This document shows, piece by piece, positions 1 through 5,733 of a stretch of 5,885 nucleotides of DNA; the stretch's first letter is position 1, and every line of letters begins with the position of its first letter. Under the pieces are notes generated by a model that was not told the origin of the DNA, ran no database searches, and saw only the letters and a list, made by a program, of their open reading frames with translations. The stretch is from Flavipsychrobacter stenotrophus (GTDB taxonomy: Bacteria > Bacteroidota > Bacteroidia > Chitinophagales > Chitinophagaceae). The position numbers were made by a program, and so were the translations under genes. The stretch is taken from contig CANBTK010000150.1 of the NCBI GenBank assembly GCA_947372365.1, positions 1 through 5,885 on the forward strand, in the 5' to 3' direction.

Positions 1-2
1 TG

Positions 3-2909
3 CTCGGCAATACCGACATGGGCGATGTGGACCCCAAAAAGGTAATGGAGGTTTTTAACCAGAATGAATCAATTGAGGACCAAATGATAGCGCTCTATGT
101 AAAAAAGGACATGGTGGCGCTTCAAAAAATGTCGGAGATGTTTCCCGAAAAAACAGAAAAGGCCCTGCTGAGCAACCGTAATAAAATTATGTTCAGGAGC
201 ATGGATAGCATTATGGCAAAGTATAGCCTGTTTACCGCAGTAGGCACACTGCACCTGCCGGGCAAGATGGGCCTTATAAGCCTGCTGCGCGAAAAAGGGT
301 ACACTGTAGAGCCTGTGACATGCAATACCTATACCAATGGCGCTAACTATAAATTTAAAGTTACTGAAAAAGCCTGGGTAACTATGGTAAGCGAGAAGGA
401 CGGGTATAGCATTAAGATGCCCGGAACCCCTACTGATATTGACGCTTACAGTGGCACCATAAAGATGAAAATGTACTTTGACCTCGCCACATCTAAATGC
501 TTTGCTACCAGCCACATCCCTCATTCCGAAAACCCTGCGGCGAGCACAGCGGATTTGCTGGATGAGATGGCCAGCAAAATGGTGAACAACGCTGCAAAGC
601 TAGAAACCCATGCTATAGAAAACAGCGGCCTTACCGGCAAGGAGTACTATTTTACCGATAAGGACGGCAATAATTACCGCCTGCAGCTGCTGGGCAGCAA
701 CACCGACGTTTACCTGCTGATGGCATACTCCAAATCAAAAGATACCCATTCCAGTGACCCTTTCTTTGAATCGTTCAAGACGATACCGAAATCAAAATCT
801 TCGCTTAAGCCCCACTTTTTTGAAGATGCGCTGATTACGGTTGCTGTACCTGAAAACAAACCCAGCAAATCGGTTACCTACACTAAGGACTCTACGCAGC
901 AACAAATTATGTACACTATTGTGGACCCCACGATAGGCTGCTACTATTTTGTGGTGTGCAACCAGGCCAATGCCAAATATAACTTCAATAATGATACGCT
1001 GTGGGCAAGCGGGCTAAAAGAGAGCCTGGATGGCAATGGGATGTCCCTGACGCGGAAAAAAGGGCACCTGGGCAAGTATAATACCGAAGAATTTATTACC
1101 TCGGAATTCACCGGGCATAAAGTAGCGGGCAAACTGGTATTTTGCGGCAACAGGGTGTACAAGGTAATGACCCAATACCCGAGTAATGAAAAGGGCCAGG
1201 CAGATGCCGACTCGTTCCTGGCCAGCATTAGGATACAGGCTGCCGTACCTGAAGAAACGCATTACGAAACGGCGCATGAAGGCGCATTCGCAACCGATGT
1301 GCCTGAGCCTTTTGTGGAGATAAAAACGGCTGCTGAAGGAGATGGCACAAAACCGAAGCAGTATGAATACACCAGCTGGGATAAAACAGCCAGGCTCACC
1401 TATTATATTACTGCCAAAGAACTCTGTGGCTACTACTGGAAAAGCGATGACTCGCTGATGCTGAAAAACTGGCTATTGCGGTCGCTTGTAACATCAGACA
1501 CTGCACCGGAGTACAAGTACTACCGTGAAAATGGCTTGCTCTGTGGCGAAGCCCGGGCCATTAAAAAATATACCAGCCAGGTACACCGCATTAAGGTAGT
1601 AAGTGCTGGCAGGCATAGGTATGCACTCGACTGTACTTACCCAACTTATTTGCAGTATGACAGGAACGTTGCAGCTTTTTACGATTCGTTTAAAGTATTG
1701 AAAAAAGACGCCGAACAATTACAACCTTCACCTGCAAAATTCATTGCCGCATTGCACAGCAATGATTCTACCACATTTAAACACGCATCCAAATCTTTAA
1801 GTGAAGTTTTCTTTTCAAGAAATGACGTGCCCCTTTTACTGAAGGAAATTGCATCACCCTTCCGCGATGATTCGGGCAACTATCATATTGTGGGCAGCCA
1901 CTTGTTCAACCAACTAAAAGAATACCCCGGGGAGCTTTCGGTAGCTGACCTAGAGCAGCTCTATAAAAATGAATCGGTGTCACGCCGGGGGCAGCAGCAA
2001 CAGGTGCTTATGCTGTTGATAAAACTTAATGATAGTATTGGCGCCTATAAAAAACTGAAAGAGCTACTTGTATCAACCCCGCCACAAAAAGGATCTTCGT
2101 ACAACCTGGGTTATGAACTGAGGGCGCACCTTAGCCTTGCTCAAACATTGTACCCTGAACTGCTGCAACTTGCAGCAGACAGCATAACAGGCAGCATGGC
2201 CTGCGACCTGGCCAGGGCCCTGATGGATAGCGGCTACCTAAAAAAAGAAAAACTTGAAGCGATGCTGCCTTCACTTATAGAAAAGAGCAGGCAGGCAAGG
2301 CAGTATAACAGCGACTATCAGGCAAGGGCCATAATGCAGTTGTTAGCTACTTTTAAATCGCCATTGGCCTGGGATGAAATAAAACAATACCAGGGCGTTA
2401 ATAGTAACTACCTGAAGTACCTGACTGTAAAGCTGCTTTGCGACAATGGCATTAACCCATTGGCTGTTGCGGTTGACTCGCTGGCAGCGGACAAATATTA
2501 CCGGCTGGACACTTACCACCTCCTGGAAGGGAAAGGCTCAGCCGGCTTGTTCCCCGCCCAGTACAGGACGCAGCAATATTTTGCTGAAAGCTATTTAGCC
2601 AATTATGACGAAGATGGGGCCTATAACAGTTATAAGCCGCTTGGGGTAAAAAGGGCAACGTATAACGGGGAAAAACAGAAATTCTACCTATTTGAATTAG
2701 GGCAGTATGATGATTCCAGCCAGCACACGCTGGGCATTGCGGGGCCCTTTAGCGATGACAATAAAGTAACCACTATTGATGATAATGATAATGCTACCGG
2801 CGTATATAGTGAAACAATTAACACGGGAGACCTGGAGAACCAACTGAAGCTGTACCTGATAAAAAGGAAGATTGACTATATGCCGCCCCAGAAGGAAATA
2901 GAAGACTAA
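3..2909 (+). CDS. TraB/GumN-family protein with three degenerate tandem domains and a helical C-terminal region (5' end missing)
   Basis: The frame is open to the left edge (codons L-G-N-T-D precede the first in-window ATG at 18), so the true start lies outside. Residues are counted from that ATG. Residues 1-100 match the end of a TraB/GumN (Tiki-like) domain: a helical stretch, LSNRNKIMFRSMDSI (51-65), then GTLHLPG (76-82) and LLREKGYTVEPV (89-100). G76-T-L-H79 is the second GX2H motif of the family; the first would lie upstream. Residues about 119-257, 264-406 and 415-563 look like three diverged copies of one domain, each ending in a short 'F..SFK'-like strand (FFESFK, SFLASIRI, FYDSFK). 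Residues 570-840 are mainly amphipathic helix, possibly HEAT-like. The tail 841-963 is more mixed, with an acidic patch near 912-925. Known members include Tiki-type metalloproteases; activity here is not shown. Probably exported, but the signal region is off-window. A terminator follows. Family call fairly sure; role unknown. Confidence 0.82.
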   Translation, partial: LGNTDMGDVDPKKVMEVFNQNESIEDQMIALYVKKDMVALQKMSEMFPEKTEKALLSNRNKIMFRSMDSIMAKYSLFTAVGTLHLPGKMGLISLLREKGYTVEPVTCNTYTNGANYKFKVTEKAWVTMVSEKDGYSIKMPGTPTDIDAYSGTIKMKMYFDLATSKCFATSHIPHSENPAASTADLLDEMASKMVNNAAKLETHAIENSGLTGKEYYFTDKDGNNYRLQLLGSNTDVYLLMAYSKSKDTHSSDPFFESFKTIPKSKSSLKPHFFEDALITVAVPENKPSKSVTYTKDSTQQQIMYTIVDPTIGCYYFVVCNQANAKYNFNNDTLWASGLKESLDGNGMSLTRKKGHLGKYNTEEFITSEFTGHKVAGKLVFCGNRVYKVMTQYPSNEKGQADADSFLASIRIQAAVPEETHYETAHEGAFATDVPEPFVEIKTAAEGDGTKPKQYEYTSWDKTARLTYYITAKELCGYYWKSDDSLMLKNWLLRSLVTSDTAPEYKYYRENGLLCGEARAIKKYTSQVHRIKVVSAGRHRYALDCTYPTYLQYDRNVAAFYDSFKVLKKDAEQLQPSPAKFIAALHSNDSTTFKHASKSLSEVFFSRNDVPLLLKEIASPFRDDSGNYHIVGSHLFNQLKEYPGELSVADLEQLYKNESVSRRGQQQQVLMLLIKLNDSIGAYKKLKELLVSTPPQKGSSYNLGYELRAHLSLAQTLYPELLQLAADSITGSMACDLARALMDSGYLKKEKLEAMLPSLIEKSRQARQYNSDYQARAIMQLLATFKSPLAWDEIKQYQGVNSNYLKYLTVKLLCDNGINPLAVAVDSLAADKYYRLDTYHLLEGKGSAGLFPAQYRTQQYFAESYLANYDEDGAYNSYKPLGVKRATYNGEKQKFYLFELGQYDDSSQHTLGIAGPFSDDNKVTTIDDNDNATGVYSETINTGDLENQLKLYLIKRKIDYMPPQKEIED

Positions 2910-2940
2910 GAAGGGTGTAAATTTCAGGTAAAAAAGCAGG

Positions 2941-2973
2941 GCCTGCCGCAGACAATGTGGCGGGCTTTTTTTT
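2941..2973 (+). terminator. Rho-independent terminator of the TraB/GumN gene
   Basis: GCCTGCCGC (2941-2949) pairs with GTGGCGGGC (2957-2965), giving a 9-bp stem with two G-T wobbles and a 7-nt loop. Eight T follow at 2966-2973. It starts 31 bp after the stop codon, so it should end that transcript and insulate the downstream genes. Confidence 0.85.
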
Positions 2974-3025
2974 GCCTCTCAACCACTGGCTTTTATTATT
3001 TGTTAATAAAATAATGGCGTAAAAT

Positions 3026-3059
3026 ACCGTTCGTGAACTAAAATGACCGTTCGTGAACT
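3026..3059. promoter_or_regulatory. Tandem operator-like sites, two identical 14-bp repeats
   Basis: ACCGTTCGTGAACT occurs exactly at 3026-3039 and again at 3046-3059. The start-to-start distance is 20 bp, close to two helical turns. Each copy contains the inverted repeat GTTC-GT-GAAC, the form expected for a dimeric helix-turn-helix regulator. The pair sits between the terminator of the upstream gene and the leader of the 79-codon gene, just before a T-rich stretch that could hold a -33 element. I do not recognise the regulator, and no regulator gene is visible in the window. Confidence 0.55.
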
Positions 3060-3062
3060 TTT

Positions 3063-3095
3063 TTTGGAAACCGCTCCTGGCCTGGTGTAAATTAC
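3063..3095 (+). promoter_or_regulatory. Weak candidate promoter for the 79-codon gene
   Basis: TTTG at 3063-3066 is followed after 21 nt by TAAATTAC at 3088-3095. The first four fixed positions of the Bacteroidota -7 element TAnnTTTG match and the last two do not. The spacing suits the phylum, and the position just downstream of the tandem operator-like sites makes sense for regulation. The match is poor, so this is tentative. Confidence 0.25.
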
Positions 3096-3105
3096 ATTCA
3101 TAACG

Positions 3106-3168
3106 AAAAGCCAGTCGCGGCTATGCAGCATGGAAACAGTGAATAGCAAGCGGCTTTTTTTATTGCTA
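3106..3168 (+). promoter_or_regulatory. Structured leader with competing hairpins, possible attenuator or short terminated RNA
   Basis: Three pairings use overlapping bases. AGCC 3109-3112 pairs with GGCT 3119-3122. AAAAGCC 3106-3112 pairs with GGCTTTT 3152-3158, directly at a run of seven T (3155-3161), which looks terminator-like but has a long loop. TAGCAA 3144-3149 pairs with TTGCTA 3163-3168 and encloses the T run. The region ends 19 bp before the ATG at 3188. Either an attenuating leader or a short RNA ending at the T run would fit; neither is proven. Confidence 0.3.
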
Positions 3169-3183
3169 ACCTTAAAATCTTGA
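3130..3183 (+). CDS. Possible 17-residue leader peptide
   Basis: ATG at 3130 opens a short frame ending in TGA at 3181-3183, four bases before the ATG at 3188. The predicted peptide is METVNSKRLFLLLTLKS. It runs through the competing hairpins, so its translation would affect which one forms. There is no clear ribosome binding site, and an even shorter frame begins at 3123. An ORF of this length can arise by chance, so it is listed only as a candidate. Confidence 0.15.
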   Translation: METVNSKRLFLLLTLKS

Positions 3184-3187
3184 AGCT

Positions 3188-3427
3188 ATGGAAAGGTATT
3201 TGAAAAGCATAGATGGGTATGCTAAAATGGACCAGAAGAGCATTGAACAAAAGAAGGCATTGTTACATAAATTATCGCTGCTGCACCAACTGGTACTGCA
3301 CGGCTACGATGACACTGCTATGCACCGCGATGAAAGCGACCTGAAATTCCTGAACCAGATAAGGAACCTGGATTTCTATACGCTGAAACTGAATATTGAA
3401 AGGGAGCTTTACGCTATAAGCTGCTAG
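3188..3427 (+). CDS. Hypothetical protein, 79 residues, helical
   Basis: I do not recognise a family. The product is polar and apparently all-helical, with a charged N-terminal helix (SIDGYAKMDQKSIEQKKALL), a leucine-rich segment LLHKLSLLHQLVLHGYDD (about 25-42) and a C-terminal helix (about 59-76). No signal peptide or membrane segment is visible, so it is probably cytoplasmic. The ATG follows TTGAAGCT, a weak purine-rich site. Codon use (many CTG, GAT and AAA) resembles the neighbouring genes, and no longer reading frame competes on either strand. It is monocistronic: a regulatory-looking gap lies upstream and an interspersed repeat starts at the last base of its TAG stop. The natural C-terminus may therefore have been altered by insertion of the repeat. 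Existence is likely, function unknown. Confidence 0.6.
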   Translation: MERYLKSIDGYAKMDQKSIEQKKALLHKLSLLHQLVLHGYDDTAMHRDESDLKFLNQIRNLDFYTLKLNIERELYAISC

Positions 3428-3573
3428 GCCCGAAAGGGCCATGTCATTGACTACTTAAGGGGATAAAAGTTTCACGCGAAGGCGCAAAGCCGCAATTTAC
3501 AGGCCATTCAAGATTTCAAAGGCGCAACTAAAACACAAGAAATGCTAAGTCAATGACATTGCCCAAAAAGGGC
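3427..3573. repeat. Interspersed repeat, copy 1, with inverted ends and terminal hairpins
   Basis: The core 3454-3563 matches 5348-5457 with 6 differences in 110 positions, counted by eye. Inverted ends: the left GGGCCATGTCATTGACT (3436-3452) matches the complement of the right end (AGTCAATGACATTGCCC, 3548-3564) with one mismatch. Each end abuts a small hairpin: GGCCC-GAAA-GGGCC (3427-3440) on the left and GCCC-AAAAA-GGGC (3561-3573) on the right. The interior holds the 'CACGC..AGGCGCAAAGCCGCAA' type sequence seen between genes in many Bacteroidota. No coding frame is visible, so this is a non-autonomous MITE- or REP-like element. Confidence 0.8.
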
Positions 3574-3591
3574 ACTACAGCTACCGTAGTG
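3573..3591. repeat. Short hairpin beside repeat copy 1
   Basis: CACTAC (3573-3578) pairs with GTAGTG (3586-3591) around a 7-nt loop. It lies directly outside the right hairpin of repeat copy 1. No T tract follows, so it is not a standard terminator. It could be a remnant of the repeat or part of the control region upstream of the lpxB unit. Confidence 0.35.
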
Positions 3592-3620
3592 TTAAAATGT
3601 TACCCCCTGCAACTGCAATT

Positions 3621-3655
3621 TTGAATGGCTGCAACAATTAGTACCCCCTACTTTG
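3621..3655 (+). promoter_or_regulatory. Candidate promoter of the membrane gene-lpxB unit
   Basis: TACTTTG at 3649-3655 resembles the Bacteroidota -7 element TAnnTTTG but is one base short. A TTG at 3621-3623 lies 25 nt upstream, a little far for the usual -33 spacing. Transcription would start near 3661 and leave a leader of about 20 nt before the ATG at 3680. TACCCCCT occurs at 3601-3608 and 3642-3649, and CTGCAAC at 3607-3613 and 3629-3635. These repeats may be regulator contacts or chance. Confidence 0.35.
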
Positions 3656-3679
3656 TATATTGCAGCATATTTTATTGAT

Positions 3680-3970
3680 ATGCTGCGAAATAATCCGATA
3701 GTAGGTTTCTTACTGGGCTTGATAGGGCCGGTTATAGGCCTGTTGATAATGAAATTTATATGGTTTCGTAGCGATTCTATAGGGCAGTACTACGATATGC
3801 TTGCCCACAACCACGATACCATGTTCAAGGTTTTCTCGCTCAGTATGCTGGCGAACCTTGCCCCATTCATTTTTTTTAACAGCAAAAGGTATGACCACGC
3901 AGCGCGTGGGGTATTTATAGCGACTATGCTATATGTTGTTTTCATAGTCCTGGTTAGATACGTTTGGTAA
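3680..3970 (+). CDS. Small membrane protein preceding lpxB, 96 residues
   Basis: ATG at 3680 is preferred. A TTG at 3653 in the same frame would lie inside the candidate -7 element and would add nine residues that do not look like a signal. The product has three hydrophobic segments at about 7-28 (IVGFLLGLIGPVIGLLIMKF), 49-66 (FKVFSLSMLANLAPFIFF) and 76-93 (RGVFIATMLYVVFIVLVR). Between the first two is a polar loop with RSDSIGQYYDMLAHNHDT. It is an integral inner-membrane protein by composition. The stop is 3 bp before the lpxB ATG, so the two genes are probably co-transcribed and translationally coupled, suggesting but not proving an envelope role. From memory, similar small proteins precede lpxB in flavobacteria, often behind surE, which is not seen here. 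Function unknown. Confidence 0.8.
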   Translation: MLRNNPIVGFLLGLIGPVIGLLIMKFIWFRSDSIGQYYDMLAHNHDTMFKVFSLSMLANLAPFIFFNSKRYDHAARGVFIATMLYVVFIVLVRYVW

Positions 3971-3973
3971 ATT

Positions 3974-5071
3974 ATGCGCTACTACATAATAGCGGGCGAA
4001 GCCAGCGGCGACTTACATGGCAGCAACCTTATAAAGGCACTGCACCAGCAGGATACTAACGCTGATGTGCGCTGCTGGGGCGGCGATAAAATGCAGGCTG
4101 CAGGCGCGACGCTTGTGAAGCATTACCGGGAACTCGCGTTCATGGGCTTTGTGGAGGTAATAACCCACCTGCCCACCATAATGCAAAACATTACTTTCTG
4201 CAAAAACGACATACTGCAGTATAAGCCCGATGTGCTGGTACTTATAGACTATCCGGGCTTTAACCTGCGCATAGCCAGCTGGGCCAAAAAAAAAGGCATT
4301 AAGGTAGCTTATTACATATCGCCACAGGTATGGGCCTGGAAGGAGAAAAGGGTGGAACAGATAAAGCGCGACGTGGATAAAATGATGGTGATACTCCCTT
4401 TTGAAGAAGCGTTTTATAAAAAATGGGATTATAAAGTTACTTATGTAGGCCACCCGCTTATAGAGGTAGTTAATGATGAAAATAACAAGCCACTCCCGGC
4501 AGCAATACCGGGCAAGCCCATCATAGCCATTCTGCCGGGCAGCCGCTCGCAGGAAATAAGGGCGAAGCTACCTGTAATGCTGCAAATGGTGCAGCATTTC
4601 CCTTCTTATATCTTTGTTATAGCACAGGCACCTTCGCAGCCTGACAGCCTGTACCATGAGTTTATTGGCAATACCCCTGTTACACTTTTGAAAGGGGGCA
4701 CTTATAACCTGCTGAGGCAGGCAAAAGCGGCACTGGTAACCAGTGGCACTGCAACTCTGGAAACAGCCCTGTTTGGGGTGCCTGAGGTGGTGTGCTATAA
4801 GGGGAATGCAGTTTCTTTCTGGCTGGCGACTAAACTGGTTAGCATCAAATATATATCGTTGGTAAACCTTATTATGGATAAGCCTGTAATAAAGGAGCTG
4901 ATACAGGGAGAGCTTATTGAAAGCAACCTGAAGGATGAACTTGGCAGGCTGCTGAATGACGAAAATTATATCAGTGCCATGAAGCAGGACTATGCCGAAC
5001 TATGGCACAAACTAGGCAGCAGCCATGCATCAACCGGGGCAGCAAAGGAAATAATAAGCCTTATTTCCTGA
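3974..5071 (+). CDS. lpxB: Lipid-A-disaccharide synthase LpxB
   Basis: LpxB (glycosyltransferase family 19) condenses UDP-2,3-diacylglucosamine with lipid X to give lipid A disaccharide 1-phosphate and UDP, on the cytoplasmic face of the inner membrane. At 365 residues it is slightly shorter than the E. coli enzyme (382). Family blocks appear in order: IIAGEASGDLHGSNL (5-19), CWGGDKM (34-40), FMGFVEV (56-62), IDYPGFNLR (91-99), YYISPQVWAWK (113-123), ILPFEEAFY (140-148), YVGHPL (157-162), ILPGSRSQEI (186-195), VTSGTATLETALFGVPEVVCYK (255-276) and IKYISLVNLI (291-300). All are intact, so the enzyme should be active. The ATG lies 3 bp after the preceding membrane gene with no strong Shine-Dalgarno, consistent with coupling. 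The TGA lies inside the 3' end of the opposing small gene (11-bp overlap), and no terminator separates them. It should be essential or nearly so. Confidence 0.97.
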   Translation: MRYYIIAGEASGDLHGSNLIKALHQQDTNADVRCWGGDKMQAAGATLVKHYRELAFMGFVEVITHLPTIMQNITFCKNDILQYKPDVLVLIDYPGFNLRIASWAKKKGIKVAYYISPQVWAWKEKRVEQIKRDVDKMMVILPFEEAFYKKWDYKVTYVGHPLIEVVNDENNKPLPAAIPGKPIIAILPGSRSQEIRAKLPVMLQMVQHFPSYIFVIAQAPSQPDSLYHEFIGNTPVTLLKGGTYNLLRQAKAALVTSGTATLETALFGVPEVVCYKGNAVSFWLATKLVSIKYISLVNLIMDKPVIKELIQGELIESNLKDELGRLLNDENYISAMKQDYAELWHKLGSSHASTGAAKEIISLIS

Positions 5072-5231
5072 AAATTTTAAACAGCATCACTACAATACCC
5101 ACAAGGAACATGATCAGCGAAATGCGGTTCATGCCGTGCATCATTTTCAGGTCAACCCCTTTGGGGGCATCGGGGTTGCGTTTACGTATATACAGGTAGG
5201 TGAGTACCTGGTTCCAAATACCTTCTTTCAT
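5061..5231 (-). CDS. Small single-helix membrane protein, DUF6728-like, 56 residues
   Basis: The predicted protein starts MKEGIWNQVLTYLYIRKRNP and continues with DAPKGVDLKMMHGMNRISL, then one membrane helix of about 17 residues (LIMFLVGIVVMLFKIF) and a basic end (RK). The 'YLYIRK..PDAPKG..LK.MHG.NRIS' block resembles a small conserved Bacteroidota family; from memory I equate it with DUF6728, which should be checked. The frame is open up to an ATG at 5303, but the extra N-terminal part (HINQPQQAASKKNY...) is low complexity and lies before the conserved start, so ATG at 5229-5231 is preferred; GGGCTAAAA precedes it. The TAA overlaps the lpxB end by 11 bp tail-to-tail. Positive residues before the helix suggest the N-terminus stays in the cytoplasm. 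Function unknown. Confidence 0.75.
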   Translation of the reverse strand: MKEGIWNQVLTYLYIRKRNPDAPKGVDLKMMHGMNRISLIMFLVGIVVMLFKIFRK

Positions 5232-5321
5232 TTTTAGCCCGCTTTTATATAAAGTTAAGTAGTTTTTTTTACTGGCGGCTTGTTGTGGTTGGTTTATGTG
5301 CATTTCGGCCCTGACAACCTG

Positions 5322-5465
5322 TGGCCCCCAAAGGCCAATGTCATTGGCTTAAGGAGATAAAAGTTTCACGCAGAGGCGCAAAGCCGCAATTTACAGGTCA
5401 TTCAAGATTTCAAAGGCGCAACTAAAACGCAAGAAACGCTAAGTCAATGACATTGCCTCAAAGGC
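5322..5465. repeat. Interspersed repeat, copy 2, with inverted ends and terminal hairpins
   Basis: This is the second copy of the element at 3427-3573, in the same orientation. It lacks about 3 nt just inside the left inverted end (ATTGGCTTAAG against ATTGACTACTTAAG). The inverted ends are AATGTCATTGGCTTA (5337-5351) and the complement of TAAGTCAATGACATT (5440-5454), with one mismatch. The terminal hairpins are TGGCC-CCCAAA-GGCCA (5322-5337) on the left and GCC-TCAAA-GGC (5455-5465) on the right. Their stems differ from copy 1 but still pair. It lies 90 bp upstream of the small minus-strand gene. Confidence 0.8.
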
Positions 5466-5548
5466 GGCACTAATAGCCATTAAGCGCCAGAATACGCCAA
5501 TAATATAACTTTCAACCCATTCTGAGTTGGTGCTGTAATATACATATA

Positions 5549-5594
5549 CCGAGGGTTTTCACCCACGGCTATTCATATTTAAGCCCTTCGGGCT
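5549..5594. repeat. REP-like double hairpin, common Bacteroidota intergenic repeat type
   Basis: Two palindromes lie 13 bp apart. CCGAGGG (5549-5555) pairs with CCCACGG (5562-5568) around TTTTCA, with one A-A mismatch. AGCCC (5582-5586) pairs with GGGCT (5590-5594) around TTC. On the minus strand this reads as a GGGCT-type hairpin followed by CCGTGGGTGAAAACCCTCGG. From memory, this type recurs between genes in many Bacteroidota and is linked to REP-associated tyrosine transposases. No transposase gene is present here. The conserved unit may extend left to about 5500. Confidence 0.65.
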
Positions 5595-5640
5595 ATCCCG
5601 ATTTCTGACACTCTAATGGCATAAGAGCAATTCTTACCAG

Positions 5641-5690
5641 CGGTGTGGGCAACAATCATTGCTGCCTACAAAATATTGCCCGTATCACCG
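5641..5690. repeat. Imperfect nested inverted repeat in the right intergenic region
   Basis: CGGTG (5641-5645) and GGGCAA (5647-5652) are matched by TTGCCC (5676-5681) and CACCG (5686-5690). An alternative inner hairpin runs from 5648 to 5666 (GGCA-A-CAA, loop TCA, TTG-C-TGCC, one mismatch). The rest of 5466-5733 shows no gene and becomes AT-rich to the right. The structure could be a degenerate repeat unit or part of a regulatory region for the gene at 5805; no T tract marks it as a terminator. Confidence 0.4.
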
Positions 5691-5733
5691 GCAACGTCAC
5701 CTAAAAATATTCAGAATAAAACATGCCATATTG

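Noticed and set aside
69..524. A 151-codon minus-strand ORF and the other minus-strand ORFs inside the first gene
   Set aside because: They lie wholly within the long plus-strand frame, which has a recognisable domain and consistent codon use. The minus-strand products are rich in H, F and C with no family features, as expected for shadow frames.
2992..3017. AT-rich inverted repeat ATTATTT / AAATAAT as a regulatory hairpin
   Set aside because: The stem is short and composed only of A-T pairs, and it lies just after a strong terminator. Such pairs arise easily by chance in AT-rich spacers.
3454..3563. CRISPR array
   Set aside because: Only two copies of the long repeat exist in the window, about 1.8 kb apart, with no spacer-repeat periodicity and no cas genes.
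4013..4453. A 146-codon minus-strand ORF inside lpxB
   Set aside because: lpxB is unambiguous across this stretch, with all family blocks present. The opposing frame has no recognisable motif and no supporting start context.
5002..5199. A 65-codon plus-strand ORF spanning the lpxB end
   Set aside because: It overlaps the real end of lpxB in another frame and is antisense to the conserved small membrane gene. Its product shows no family features.
5232..5303. N-terminal extension of the small minus-strand gene to an ATG at 5303
   Set aside because: The added residues are low complexity and precede the conserved-looking start at 5231. An internal ATG with an A-rich context fits a compact protein of this kind better.
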